The notes: generated from the sequence alone by a model not told the origin. A stretch of DNA of 64,000 nucleotides from Brevundimonas pishanensis (GCF_022750635.1 NZ_JAJKBG010000006.1:1-64000); one strand, 5' to 3'; numbered from the stretch's first letter, positions 7,515-16,147 are shown. A program made the numbers and translations.

Positions 7515-8369
7515 ATGAGCCTGAACGGCCTGTTGAAACACTGCCTGCAAACCCGTCGGCACCCGCTGGTCATGGGAATCGTCAATGTAACGCCGGACAG
7601 CTTTTCCGATGGTGGCCAGTACGACGGGCCCGAAGCGGCGCTGTCGCACGCCCGACAACTGATTTCTGACGGTGCCGATGTGCTGGACATCGGAGGTGAG
7701 AGCACACGCCCCGGGGCCGATGCCGTGAGCGTCGAGCAGGAAATCGCCCGCGTAGTGCCGGTCATCAGCGCCCTTCGCAAAGAATGGGATGGCGTCATCA
7801 GCATCGACACCATGAAGCCCGAAGTGGCGCGCGCTGCAGTCGCCGCCGGTGCCACGGTGTGGAACGATGTGACCGCCCTGGGTTTCAGTGCCGACAGCCC
7901 CGCCGTCGCCGCCGAACTGGGGGTAGAGATCATCTTGATGCATATGCTGGGCGACCCCAAGACGATGCAGGCCGCTCCGTCCTATGAGGATGTTACTGCC
8001 GAGGTCATGGCTCACCTGACGGCCTGTGCCGAGATCGCCATCGAGGCGGGTGTTTCGCCCGACAGTATCTGGCTGGATCCGGGCATCGGCTTTGCCAAGA
8101 CGACGGCGCACAATCTTCAACTGACCGCCGACCTCGGCCAGATTTGCGATCTTGGATATCCGGTCCTCTATGCCGCTAGCCGCAAGCGCATGATTGCGGA
8201 AATAGACCCTGCCGCTGCGTCCGCAAATGATCGGCTGGGCGGTTCGCTCGCGCTGCATCTGGAGGCGGTCAATCGCGGTGCCATGATGGTGCGGGTGCAC
8301 GACGTGCGCGAAACGGTTCAGGCTTTGAAGGTTCGGGCCGCGATCCGCTCGTGCGAGGAGGCTCGCTGA
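7515..8369 (+). CDS. folP: Dihydropteroate synthase
   Basis: Joins p-aminobenzoate to 6-hydroxymethyl-7,8-dihydropterin diphosphate in folate synthesis; the sulfonamide target. The signature blocks are intact in a 284-residue TIM barrel: IVNVTPDSFSDGG at 22-34, DIGGESTRPGA, the ISIDTMK strand, WNDVTAL and WLDPGIGFAKT, then a C-terminal RVHDVRETVQA. The ATG at 7515 is used; TTG at 7512 is an alternative with better spacing from GGAG at about 7502. The stop overlaps the start of the next gene (TGATG). Confidence 0.95.
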   Translation: MSLNGLLKHCLQTRRHPLVMGIVNVTPDSFSDGGQYDGPEAALSHARQLISDGADVLDIGGESTRPGADAVSVEQEIARVVPVISALRKEWDGVISIDTMKPEVARAAVAAGATVWNDVTALGFSADSPAVAAELGVEIILMHMLGDPKTMQAAPSYEDVTAEVMAHLTACAEIAIEAGVSPDSIWLDPGIGFAKTTAHNLQLTADLGQICDLGYPVLYAASRKRMIAEIDPAAASANDRLGGSLALHLEAVNRGAMMVRVHDVRETVQALKVRAAIRSCEEAR

Positions 8370-8728
8370 TGTTCGGCGTCTCTCCCTATATCGCGCCGAT
8401 CCTTTTGTTGGCCGTCTCGAACCTGTTCATGACCTTTGCGTGGTACGGCCACCTGAAGGGCGAGCCCAAACCCTTGTGGATTGCGGTCATTGTGAGCTGG
8501 GGTATAGCCTTTTTCGAATACTGGCTGGCGGTCCCGGCCAACCGCATCGGCCACACGGTCTATTCGGCGGCTGAACTGAAGACGATGCAGGAGGTGATAA
8601 CCCTCGCGATCTTCGCCGGCTTCTCGGTGCTTTATCTCGGTGAAAAGCTGACAATCAACCATCTGGTCGGCTTTGGATTCATCGCTCTGGGGGCATGGTT
8701 CATCTTTCGCGGTCCTCTGGGCAGCTAG
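8369..8728 (+). CDS. DUF486 (DMT-superfamily-like) small membrane protein
   Basis: A 119-residue integral membrane protein with four hydrophobic helices, matching the DUF486 family (blocks NLFMTFAWYGHLK, FFEYWLAVPANRIGH, TMQEVITLAIFAGFS and YLGEKLTINHLVGF). The biochemical function is not known; the family resembles small drug/metabolite transporters. The start is fixed by an AGGAGG site inside the end of folP and the one-base TGATG overlap with it, pointing to translational coupling. The next gene is also a small four-helix transporter. Confidence 0.85.
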   Translation: MFGVSPYIAPILLLAVSNLFMTFAWYGHLKGEPKPLWIAVIVSWGIAFFEYWLAVPANRIGHTVYSAAELKTMQEVITLAIFAGFSVLYLGEKLTINHLVGFGFIALGAWFIFRGPLGS

Positions 8729-8783
8729 GGCAGGGCCTGCGCCGAACCTTGCTCTCGTCGTCCGGATAGAGCATCACCCGCCT

Positions 8784-9128
8784 ATGTCCTGGTTGCTCTC
8801 TCTCAATCCGTGGCTCGTCCTTATCGTGGCGGGTATGTTCGAAGTCCTTTGGGCGTCCGGCGTGAAATATGTGGGCGTGCAGCGTCCGCTGATTTCTCTG
8901 GGCGTGGCGCTGGCGTTGGCCGCCTCGATGGTCGGTCTTTGGGCCGCAACGCAAAAGCTGCCGGTTGGCACCGCCTATGCCGTATGGACCGGCATTGGCG
9001 CGGTCGGCGCTGCCATTGTGGGCGTAGCGATCTATCAGGAGCCGGCAACCGCAGTGCGCGCCGTGTGCATTCTGTTAATCGTGTGCGGCATTGTCGGCTT
9101 GAAACTCTTCTCCGGAGCGGCGGCGTGA
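8784..9128 (+). CDS. gdx: SMR-family guanidinium exporter Gdx (SugE)
   Basis: A 114-residue small multidrug resistance protein with four membrane helices. GMFEVLWASGVKY carries the central proton/substrate-coupling glutamate of helix 1, and LPVGTAYAVWTGIGAVGAA is almost identical to E. coli SugE/Gdx, placing it in the guanidinium-exporting branch rather than the EmrE branch. No guanidine riboswitch is visible in the 55-base gap upstream. Its stop overlaps a possible GTG start of thiD. It works as a dimer in the inner membrane, exchanging protons for guanidinium (family knowledge). Confidence 0.92.
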   Translation: MSWLLSLNPWLVLIVAGMFEVLWASGVKYVGVQRPLISLGVALALAASMVGLWAATQKLPVGTAYAVWTGIGAVGAAIVGVAIYQEPATAVRAVCILLIVCGIVGLKLFSGAAA

Positions 9129-9937
9129 GCATGGAATTCCATGGCGGGGCCAAAGGCCGCGTGCTGGTGATCGCCGGATCGGATTCCGGTGGTGGCGCAG
9201 GCATTCAGGCCGACATCAAGGCGATCACCATGCTGGGCGGCTATGCCGCGACGGCAGTAACGGCGATCACGGTGCAAAACACACTGGGCGTTCACGGCGT
9301 CTATCCCGTGCCGCTGGGCGTCATCGCGGCACAGGCTCGCTGCGTACTCGAAGACATCGGGACCGACGCGGTAAAAACCGGCATGCTGGGCACTGTGGAT
9401 GTGGTCGAAACCGTCGCCCTCCTGCTGGATGAGGCGCAGGCCCCGACGGTGGTTGATCCGGTGATGATCGCCAAGGGCGGTCACCCGCTGCTGCCCGATC
9501 TGGCGGTGGATGCGGTGAAGCGGCTTATGGTCCCGCGTGCGACTTTGCTGACCCCCAATGCGCCGGAGGCCGAAGCGCTGACGGGTCTGGAAATTCGCGA
9601 CCTCGACGGACAGCGTCGGGGCGGCGAGGCGCTTTTGCGTATGGGGGCCAAGGCCGTTCTGATGAAGGGCGGCCACGTCGAGGGCGACACAGTCATCGAC
9701 CTGCTGATGACCGAGCACGGCGAGACGGTCCTCGAAAGTGAACGCGTCGATACCCGTCATACCCACGGCACAGGCTGCACCTTGGCCAGTGCCTGCTCGG
9801 CCGGTCTGGCAAAGGGGCTGCCCGTCCATGTCGCGGTGGCCGAGGCCTGGGCCTATGTCGCCGAGGCGATCCGTCGGGCTCCGGGTCTGGGCGGTGGTCA
9901 CGGCCCGCTGGATCACGGCTGGCCTGTTCGCAAATGA
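9125..9937 (+). CDS. thiD: Hydroxymethylpyrimidine/phosphomethylpyrimidine kinase
   Basis: Ribokinase-fold enzyme that phosphorylates HMP and HMP-phosphate for thiamin synthesis. VLVIAGSDSGGGAGIQADIK at the N-terminus binds the pyrimidine, VVDPVMIAKGG and LTPNAPEAEAL follow, and THGTGCTLASA near the C-terminus carries the anion hole and catalytic Cys. A GTG start at 9125 is preferred because GGAG lies seven bases upstream and it overlaps the gdx stop as GTGA; ATG at 9131 is the alternative. The partner gene thiC lies about 34 kb away in this window, under a TPP riboswitch. Confidence 0.94.
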   Translation: MSMEFHGGAKGRVLVIAGSDSGGGAGIQADIKAITMLGGYAATAVTAITVQNTLGVHGVYPVPLGVIAAQARCVLEDIGTDAVKTGMLGTVDVVETVALLLDEAQAPTVVDPVMIAKGGHPLLPDLAVDAVKRLMVPRATLLTPNAPEAEALTGLEIRDLDGQRRGGEALLRMGAKAVLMKGGHVEGDTVIDLLMTEHGETVLESERVDTRHTHGTGCTLASACSAGLAKGLPVHVAVAEAWAYVAEAIRRAPGLGGGHGPLDHGWPVRK

Positions 9938-10524
9938 GCGCGGCGATGACCGAAGCCGAGCGCGAGGCACGCCTCGTCGAAATCGTGCGCCGCGACCCCA
10001 ACCTGATGCAGGTCCTGCGCACGGTCCGCGATCTGGACCTTCCGGACTGGCGTCTGTTTTCAGGGGCCGTTTATCAGGGCGTGTGGAATGACCTGACGGG
10101 CCGCCCTGTCGGCTTCGGCGTCAAGGATTATGACATCGGCTACTTTGACCCTGACACCTCTTGGGATGCCGAAGACGTCTGGATCAAGCGCGTGGCCGAT
10201 TCCTTTGAGGAGCCGCTCAGATCGCAGGTCGAGGTGCGCAATCAGGCCCGCGTGCATCTCTGGGCCCCGCAAAAGTTCGGCGAGGATTTTGCGCCGCTGT
10301 CCTGCACCGATGACGCCCCCGCACGCTTCGTCGCGCCCGCCTTCGCGGTGGGTGTGCGTCTGGAGGCTGACGACAGCATCAGTGTGCTCGCATCCTATGG
10401 CCTGTCCGATGTCTTTGACATGGTCATCCGCCCCACACCGAAGCGCGGCAAGGCCAAGGGCTGGGATGCAATCATCGCCAAGCTGAAGACGCGATGGCCG
10501 GAACTGACGGTTCAAGATCGATAG
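9934..10524 (+). CDS. Nucleotidyltransferase-like protein (DUF925 family)
   Basis: A 196-residue protein of the DUF925 / COG3575 group, which has a minimal nucleotidyltransferase fold. WRLFSGAVYQGVWNDLTG and KDYDIGYFD (acidic pair in a DxD-like position) are the family hallmarks; YGLSDVFDMVIRP closes the core. The substrate is unknown. Its ATG overlaps the thiD stop by four bases (ATGA), so it is the last member of the folP-to-thiD operon; a strong terminator follows. No thiamin-related role is established for the family. Confidence 0.82.
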   Translation: MSAAMTEAEREARLVEIVRRDPNLMQVLRTVRDLDLPDWRLFSGAVYQGVWNDLTGRPVGFGVKDYDIGYFDPDTSWDAEDVWIKRVADSFEEPLRSQVEVRNQARVHLWAPQKFGEDFAPLSCTDDAPARFVAPAFAVGVRLEADDSISVLASYGLSDVFDMVIRPTPKRGKAKGWDAIIAKLKTRWPELTVQDR

Positions 10525-10531
10525 AATACGA

Positions 10532-10565
10532 AAAGGGCGCGGTTCCGGGGGAAACCGCGCCCTTT
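10532..10565. terminator. Intrinsic terminator between convergent genes
   Basis: A 13-bp stem, AAAGGGCGCGGTT at 10532-10544 with its complement at 10553-10565, ends in T/G bases. It lies just past the stop of the nucleotidyltransferase-like gene and before the end of the leftward exported protein gene, so it can serve both. Confidence 0.88.
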
Positions 10566-10618
10566 GTTTGACGTCGGGACACTGGCGGGAAGTTTATCCC
10601 GACATCAAGTCTCTAGAT

Positions 10619-10996
10619 TCAGCGACGGCCCGGACCGCGGTGGTCCTGACGCAGTTCGCGCTCCAGCTTGCGCTCGATCTGGTCGAGGCGACGCTCCAGC
10701 TGGTTACGCTCGGCGCGTTGCAGGCCGCCACGCATATCGATGCGGATTTGGCGCTCGATCGAAGCCAGCTCGCGCTTCAGGTCACGACCGTCGCGGACGT
10801 CCAGACGGCGCTGGGCCATGGCGCGGTCCACACGGACTTCAAGCGTGGCCTTGCGGTTGACCAGGCTGTTCAGGGCGACCGTCGGCGCAGCATGCGGGGC
10901 ACGGCCATAAGCCTGGGCCGAAGCGGCAGCAGGCATGGCGGTGGCGAATGCAGCAACAGCCATGACCGGGATCAGGATCGTTTTGAACTTGCTCAT
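10619..10996 (-). CDS. Small exported, charged helical protein
   Basis: A 125-residue protein with a clear cleavable signal peptide (MSKFKTILIPVMAVAAFATA... ending ASA-QA near residue 28). The mature part is rich in Arg, Glu, Asp and Leu in heptad-like order (LERRLDQIERKLEREL), predicting long helices or a coiled coil in the periplasm. AAGGAG before the ATG supports the start. No family is recognised. It is divergent from another small exported protein and the two-component system at 11717-13850, which suggests a shared envelope-stress function (inference). Confidence 0.75.
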   Translation of the reverse strand: MSKFKTILIPVMAVAAFATAMPAAASAQAYGRAPHAAPTVALNSLVNRKATLEVRVDRAMAQRRLDVRDGRDLKRELASIERQIRIDMRGGLQRAERNQLERRLDQIERKLERELRQDHRGPGRR

Positions 10997-11327
10997 GTGG
11001 AACTCCTTTCAAAAGCACCCGCTCGGTTGGCACCGGCCTTCTTCGCGGTATGGCCATAAAAGCAGGGTCAGGCTGAGCCGAAGCTGAACAGTGCGGGTCA
11101 GGCGCGGTTCATCTTTACCTTGGCCGCTGTAATGAAGGGCCGACAGGAGATCGCGCTGTTAATGTGACTCTGTCGCGTCACCTTACCGGTCTGGGATAGT
11201 GGCGGTTGGCGCTGGCCGGTGTTTCAGTCTAATGTCGGGCTAGGCGCTGACGTCTGCGCAGGCGATCTGGGCCAAAGTTGCTTAAACTTTGTGTTCAGCC
11301 CCTGTTCAGAGGCGCGGCTTTAAACAG
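10997..11327. other. Divergent regulatory region with OmpR-type direct repeat
   Basis: This 331-base region between two divergent exported-protein genes carries no credible gene. Its main visible signal is a perfect direct repeat TGTTCAG at 11292-11298 and 11303-11309 with an 11-base period, the usual arrangement for response regulators of the OmpR/PhoP family. A T/A-rich TTAAACTTTG lies just before it. Confidence 0.6.
11292..11309 (+). promoter_or_regulatory. Candidate response-regulator box (TGTTCAG direct repeat)
   Basis: TGTTCAG-CCCC-TGTTCAG repeats once per helical turn and resembles the PhoP box (TGTTTA, N5, TGTTTA). It lies about 20 bases before the PepSY-like gene that heads the operon with an OmpR-family regulator, so autoregulation is the simplest reading. 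The repeat is seen; binding is inferred. Confidence 0.6.
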
Positions 11328-11687
11328 ATGCCCATGATGTTCTCTCGTGCCCTTCTGATGGCTGCCCTGATCGCCGTAGTTCCGGTAACGGATGCGGCTG
11401 CCCAGTCGCGCGACCGCGATCGGGATCGCTATGAACAACGCGACAACCGTCGCCATGATCGTCCGGATGATCGCCGTGGCCCGTCCCGCGGTGACGACCG
11501 CCGCCCTTCCAATGACCGCCGCGCCAACCCCGGCGACGTTGCCCGTCAGGTCCAGAATGGCCGACCGGGCCGCATGCTGGGTATGCGCGAGCGCGGTGAC
11601 GACTATACCGTGCGCTGGGAATACCCCGGTGGCCGCGTCTCGGACATTGAGGTAGACGGCCGTTCGGGTCGTCCTCGCGGCGACTGA
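11328..11687 (+). CDS. Exported PepSY-like domain protein with Asp/Arg-rich linker
   Basis: A 119-residue exported protein: signal peptide to about residue 26 (AAAQS), then a low-complexity stretch built from Arg and Asp (DRDRDRYEQRDNRRHDR), then a C-terminal module (ARQVQNGRPGRMLGMRERG, YTVRWEYPGGRVSDIEVDG) that looks like a PepSY domain, a fold often placed next to PhoP/PhoQ-like systems as inhibitor or sensor accessory. ATG at 11328 is used; 11334 and 11337 are close alternatives. It is 29 bases upstream of the response-regulator gene and behind the TGTTCAG repeat, so probably both in its operon and under its control. Confidence 0.75.
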   Translation: MPMMFSRALLMAALIAVVPVTDAAAQSRDRDRDRYEQRDNRRHDRPDDRRGPSRGDDRRPSNDRRANPGDVARQVQNGRPGRMLGMRERGDDYTVRWEYPGGRVSDIEVDGRSGRPRGD

Positions 11688-11716
11688 TTTTCTACACTTC
11701 CAAGGTGAAATGACCC

Positions 11717-12397
11717 ATGCGTGTACTGCTGGTCGAGGACGATGTTGATCTGTCGCGTCAGCTGAAGGCTGCGCTGTCCGACGCTGGCTACGCTGTGGAC
11801 CATGCGCCGGATGGCGAAGAGGCATGGTTCCTCGGAGACACCGAGCCTTACGACGTTGTGGTGCTGGACCTTGGCCTGCCCAAGATCGACGGCGTGTCCG
11901 TGCTGGAGCGCTGGCGCCGCGAGGGCAAGACCACGCCTGTTCTGATTCTGACGGCCCGCGCGGCTTGGTCGGACAAGGTGTCGGGCTTTGATGCCGGTGC
12001 CGACGACTATCTGACCAAGCCTTTCCACACCGAGGAACTGCTCGCCCGTCTGCGCGCGCTTCTGCGCCGTTCGGCAGGTCATGCCACCTCGACGCTGTCG
12101 TGCGGTGGTCTGCGCCTTGATCCGCGCGCAGCCCGTGCGACTGTGAACGGTGAGCCGCTGCGCCTGACGTCGCTGGAATACCGCCTGCTGCACTACCTGA
12201 TGATGCATCAGGGCCGTGTGATCAGCCGTACCGAACTGGTCGAGCATCTTTACGATCAGGACTTCGACCGCGATTCCAATACCATCGAGGTCTTTGTCGG
12301 CCGTCTGCGCAAGAAAATCGGCCCGGACCGCATCGAGACCGTACGCGGTCTGGGCTACCGCCTGTCGCCGCTGGCCGGCGAGAGCGATCAGGGCTGA
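11717..12397 (+). CDS. OmpR/PhoP-family response regulator
   Basis: Two-component DNA-binding regulator of 226 residues. The receiver domain has acidic pocket Asp8/Asp9, phosphoacceptor Asp51 (VVLDLGLP), Thr79 and Lys101 (LTKPF); the C-terminal half is a winged helix (LTSLEYRLLHYLM, SNTIEVFVGRLRKKI, ETVRGLGYRL). AAGGTG precedes the ATG. The kinase gene begins ten bases after its stop. The signal is unknown, but an upstream PepSY-like exported protein and PhoQ-like kinase point to envelope or cation sensing (inference). Confidence 0.95.
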   Translation: MRVLLVEDDVDLSRQLKAALSDAGYAVDHAPDGEEAWFLGDTEPYDVVVLDLGLPKIDGVSVLERWRREGKTTPVLILTARAAWSDKVSGFDAGADDYLTKPFHTEELLARLRALLRRSAGHATSTLSCGGLRLDPRAARATVNGEPLRLTSLEYRLLHYLMMHQGRVISRTELVEHLYDQDFDRDSNTIEVFVGRLRKKIGPDRIETVRGLGYRLSPLAGESDQG

Positions 12398-12407
12398 GTG
12401 AGCGTCC

Positions 12408-13850
12408 GTGGACGACATCGCGGTTCCTGAACCGTCCAACGACAATACCAGGCCTATGCGCTGGGAACTGCGCCCCAGCCGTTCGCTGACGCGGCGGCTG
12501 ATCTGGCTGGCTGCCGGATGGATTGGGTTGGCGCTGATCGTGACGGGGATTGTCCTTACATCGGTGTTTCAGGAATCGGCTTTCCGCCGTTTGGGCAGCA
12601 CGCTGAACGAGACAATCGACGAAGTCGTCGTTGCATCCAGCATCACCCCTGAAGGGCAGATTTTCATCGGCGAAATCCGTGATGCCCGCACCGAGCGTCT
12701 GCTGTCCGGTAAATACTGGATGGTGGCAGAGCCGGACGCGAGCGGCGAACTGTCTGTCGTGGCAGGCTCGGACTCCCTCGGCGGCTCGGTGCTGGAATAC
12801 GAGCCTGGTCTCGTCGAGCGGCTGAAAGGGGCTTTTGGCCAGACCGTCAGCTATAGCGCCGACTATGGCCCCAAGGGCGAGCCCCTGCGCATCGCCGCCA
12901 GCATCAAGACCTTGCCCGGACGCGACCAGCCGGTGGTCTTCTTTGCCGGCGTGGATCGCACCGATGTCGATGCCGATACTCGCCAGTTTGCTACGGTGAC
13001 GTGGCTGGCACTGGTGCTGCTGGGCTTGGGGCTGGTGCTGGCTGTGTTCGTTCAGGTCCGCATTGGTCTGCGCCCGCTGTATGATCTCGATCACTCCATT
13101 GCCGACGTCCACAAAGGCCGCTCGAACCGTGTGCAGGGCACCTATCCGCGCGAAATCCAGCCGCTGGCCGATCAGGTCAACCTGCTGCTGGAGCATTCGC
13201 AGGAAACGGTCGAACGTCAGCGCACCCATGTCGGCAATCTGGCGCATGCCTTGAAGACGCCACTGGCCGTCATGCTGGCCGAGGCGGGCAATCAACAAGG
13301 CGCTCTACCCGATATTGTGCGCCGTCAGGCCCGCATCATGCGCGATCAGGTCGAGCATCACCTGCGCCGCGCCCGCGCTGCTGCACGCGCTGCCCATGGT
13401 CTGGGCGAAAGCACGCCGGTCGGTGATGTGATCGACGAACTTGCCGTGATGATCGAGCGTGTGTTCGATGAGAAAGGTCTGGAGATCGACTGGCGCGCGC
13501 CGGACGATCTGGCTTTCCGTGGCGAGCGTCAGGACCTGCAGGAAATCTTCGGCAACCTGATCGAGAACGCGGGCAAGTGGAGCAAGCGACGCGTGCGCGT
13601 GCTCGCCGGTCCCTCCATCCCCGGCCAGATGGTCGTGGTGGTCGAGGACGATGGTCCGGGCATCCCCGAAGAGCAGCGTGACGCCGCCCTGAAACGCGGC
13701 ACCCGCATGGACGAAGACACCCCCGGCACGGGCCTTGGTCTGTCCATCGTGGATGAACTGGTGCGCGCGTATGGCGGCCGCCTGACGCTGGGTTCCAGCG
13801 AAATGGGGGGGCTGAAAGTCATGCTGGACCTACCCGCCGCCGACGCCTGA
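12408..13850 (+). CDS. PhoQ-like membrane sensor histidine kinase
   Basis: A 480-residue kinase starting with GTG. Two membrane helices (about residues 33-55 and 195-217) bracket a periplasmic sensor domain of some 140 residues. A HAMP-like linker leads to the phosphoacceptor block NLAHALKTPLAV with His280, a PhoQ-style H-box, then N-box NLIENAGKW, G1 DDGPGIP and G2 GTGLGLSIV. It is the cognate partner of the response regulator just upstream. The overall layout agrees with PhoQ/regulator-of-envelope kinases. Confidence 0.93.
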   Translation: MDDIAVPEPSNDNTRPMRWELRPSRSLTRRLIWLAAGWIGLALIVTGIVLTSVFQESAFRRLGSTLNETIDEVVVASSITPEGQIFIGEIRDARTERLLSGKYWMVAEPDASGELSVVAGSDSLGGSVLEYEPGLVERLKGAFGQTVSYSADYGPKGEPLRIAASIKTLPGRDQPVVFFAGVDRTDVDADTRQFATVTWLALVLLGLGLVLAVFVQVRIGLRPLYDLDHSIADVHKGRSNRVQGTYPREIQPLADQVNLLLEHSQETVERQRTHVGNLAHALKTPLAVMLAEAGNQQGALPDIVRRQARIMRDQVEHHLRRARAAARAAHGLGESTPVGDVIDELAVMIERVFDEKGLEIDWRAPDDLAFRGERQDLQEIFGNLIENAGKWSKRRVRVLAGPSIPGQMVVVVEDDGPGIPEEQRDAALKRGTRMDEDTPGTGLGLSIVDELVRAYGGRLTLGSSEMGGLKVMLDLPAADA

Positions 13851-13939
13851 TTTCCTTTCCGGGAACACCACGTTAACGGACAACAGTGCATGGTTAGGTG
13901 GATACTTCCCGACCCGAAGGAGCCGACCGGAACCTCTTC

Positions 13940-15280
13940 ATGGCGGAACTGACCTCCGCACACAGGGCTGCCCTGACCGAGGTAATCGCGCGTTGTCCCG
14001 ACACCATCCTGTCCCAGCTTGAACTGGCTGTGGCGGCGATGTCGGGCCCGCGCGCCGAAGCCGTGCGCCAAATGATGGCCGAGGAGCTTCAGGACCGTCA
14101 GCGCCGCGATCTGGTCTTTCAGCCAATTCTGCCCCTGTTCCGTGCGCGTCAGGACGGGCTGGAAGCTTTTACTCTCCCGCCGCGATTGCTGGGCGACCTG
14201 TGGCGGGCGGCCAAGCGCAACGAGCCGGAACTGTTGCCGCAATTGGACCGCGACGACGACCTGTCCCGCATGATTGCCGACCGCCTGTGCAACACGGCAG
14301 CGGCCGCTATACGCGACCACGGGTTGAAGATCTGGCCCGGTGGTACGCCACAGGCCCGAATGACATTGGCCCGTATTATGGACGTCGCCGGTATTGCGCG
14401 GACAACTGTGCGACGACTGCCTGATTGGCAGGGCCGTATTGGCTCCGAACAGGCCGCAGAGATGAAGTTGGCCTTCCGTCAGGCCGCCGCCATCGGCGAT
14501 GACGGGCTGGATTGCCTGATGGAGGTCTATTTCGCCCATCTGCGCGAGGGCTTGCAGGTGCTGAGACTGGCGTCGCACGCAGCGGCGCTGGGGACGCCGT
14601 CAACGACCTTGGCGCACGGGACGTTCGCGCCGTTCGTCGAGCGGGTCATCAAGGGCATCGTCGACCGCGCAGATGCTGTGGCCGCATTTGATCTGGCCGA
14701 AGGGGCACAAGGCGTTCTGGCCTTCCGTGACCGGCTGCACTGGCTGGCCTCGGCGCTGAACGAGTTCGAGGTTGTCGTATCGCCGCGACCGGACAGTGTC
14801 TGGGCCCGCACACTGCGCCACCAGAAAATGCGCGTGTCGGTCGCCCTGACCGAACGTTTCCAGATGGCGGACAAGGCGGTCGATGCCCTGTTGCCTCAGG
14901 AAAAAACGACCCTGGTGGGCCGGATGACCCGTGCCGTGCCGCATCTGGTTGCGGTTCTGGACGATGCGCAGGTCGAAAGGGCGAGGCTTTTGGTGGGCCT
15001 GCTATCAACCGCGCGCGGTCCCGCCGCCGTGATGGGGTGCGAGTCCGAACGTCGCCAGACGGTCGAGGGTCTGACAGGCCGCATATCGAACTGGTCCGGC
15101 GAAGCGCTGGATCGCCTGCACCGTGCCGACGCCGCAGACGGGGGCCGTATCGCCCGCCGCCGCCTTCAGGTGATGGTCGATCTGCTGCAACTGGCGGGCG
15201 CGAAAGACGCCGCACGTACCGTCAGACGACGTCTTGCCAGTCTGGGTGCGGCACCGGGTGTCTCGCTTCGTCAGGCGTGA
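13940..15280 (+). CDS. Conserved-looking hypothetical protein, mostly helical
   Basis: A 446-residue soluble protein with no signal peptide, membrane segment or motif that I recognise. It is rich in Ala, Leu and Arg and looks almost entirely helical, with amphipathic repeats suggestive of a scaffold or HEAT-like fold. The start is uncertain: ATG at 13940 has AAGGAG about 18 bases upstream; an upstream GTG at 13898 is also in frame. It lies between the PhoQ-like kinase and ccmI, 18 bases before the latter, so it may be transcribed with the cytochrome c maturation genes. No function is proposed. Confidence 0.75.
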   Translation: MAELTSAHRAALTEVIARCPDTILSQLELAVAAMSGPRAEAVRQMMAEELQDRQRRDLVFQPILPLFRARQDGLEAFTLPPRLLGDLWRAAKRNEPELLPQLDRDDDLSRMIADRLCNTAAAAIRDHGLKIWPGGTPQARMTLARIMDVAGIARTTVRRLPDWQGRIGSEQAAEMKLAFRQAAAIGDDGLDCLMEVYFAHLREGLQVLRLASHAAALGTPSTTLAHGTFAPFVERVIKGIVDRADAVAAFDLAEGAQGVLAFRDRLHWLASALNEFEVVVSPRPDSVWARTLRHQKMRVSVALTERFQMADKAVDALLPQEKTTLVGRMTRAVPHLVAVLDDAQVERARLLVGLLSTARGPAAVMGCESERRQTVEGLTGRISNWSGEALDRLHRADAADGGRIARRRLQVMVDLLQLAGAKDAARTVRRRLASLGAAPGVSLRQA

Positions 15281-15298
15281 TCCGCTACAGCGACGGGC

Positions 15299-16147
15299 AT
15301 GACGATCTTTTGGATCCTGACCGCCGCCCTGACGGCCTTGGCCGCCCTGCTGGTTCTGACGGGTGCGCGCCGTGGCGCGGGCCACATCTCCGGCATGAGC
15401 GAGACCGAAACTGACCGCCTGTCCGGTGCCCGCGAACTGGCGGAACTGGACCGGATGAAGGCCCGTGGTCTGTTGGACGAAGCCGGATGGAAATCGGCAC
15501 GTGCAGAGGCGGGGCGGCGCATTCTGGCCGCCCGCCGTGCGGAAGGCGCGCTGAGCGTCGGTGCCCGCGACGGACTTTGGGTTCTCGTCGGTGTCGGCGC
15601 GACAGCGGCAGTAGCCTTGGCGCTTTATTTCGGCATCGGCCGCCCCGGCATGCTGGATCAACCCTATCAAAAGCGCGTGGCCGAATGGGCCGCAAAGCCA
15701 GAGGCCCTTGAACCGGCTCAGGTGGCTGCGGTCATGAATGCAGTGGTTCGTGAAAAGCCCGACGATGTTATGGCGCTTTCCATGCTGGGGGCGGCCCGCT
15801 TCGAGGCCGGTGACGCAGTCGGGGCTGCCTCGGCTTTCCGCCGCGCCCTCGCCATCGCCCCCGACAATGCCCAGAACTGGGCGCGTCTGGGTGAAAGCCT
15901 GGTGCGGACCAGCGAGGGCCGCATCGGTGCCGACGCCGAGGCCGCCTTCCGCGAGGCGGTGAAGCGTGACGCAAATCAGTTGGGCGCCCGCTACTTCCTT
16001 GGAGAGGCTGCGCTGGCTCGCGGAGATGTGGCCGAGGGCGAGCGCATGTGGGGGCCTATCCTGCGTGTGCTGGAGCCGAACGATCCGCGTCGCCCCGAAC
16101 TTGAGCAGCTTCTGGCCGAAGCGCGCGCCAAGGGGGACAAGTCGTGA
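15299..16147 (+). CDS. ccmI: Cytochrome c maturation protein CcmI
   Basis: CcmI (CycH) hands apocytochrome c to the haem lyase. The 282-residue chain has an N-terminal membrane helix, a cytoplasmic helical segment with the family pattern ARELAELDRMKARGLLDE, a second helix near residues 96-113 (LWVLVGVGATAAVALAL) and a periplasmic TPR region (GAARFEAGDAVGAASAFRRA, DNAQNWARLGESL). It begins the ccmIEFH block, whose gene order is typical of alphaproteobacteria. ATG at 15299 is the only good start before the first helix. Confidence 0.93.
   Translation: MTIFWILTAALTALAALLVLTGARRGAGHISGMSETETDRLSGARELAELDRMKARGLLDEAGWKSARAEAGRRILAARRAEGALSVGARDGLWVLVGVGATAAVALALYFGIGRPGMLDQPYQKRVAEWAAKPEALEPAQVAAVMNAVVREKPDDVMALSMLGAARFEAGDAVGAASAFRRALAIAPDNAQNWARLGESLVRTSEGRIGADAEAAFREAVKRDANQLGARYFLGEAALARGDVAEGERMWGPILRVLEPNDPRRPELEQLLAEARAKGDKS

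Noticed and set aside
8729-8783. Possible guanidine riboswitch before gdx
   Set aside because: The gap is only 55 bases and lacks the conserved blocks of any guanidine aptamer.
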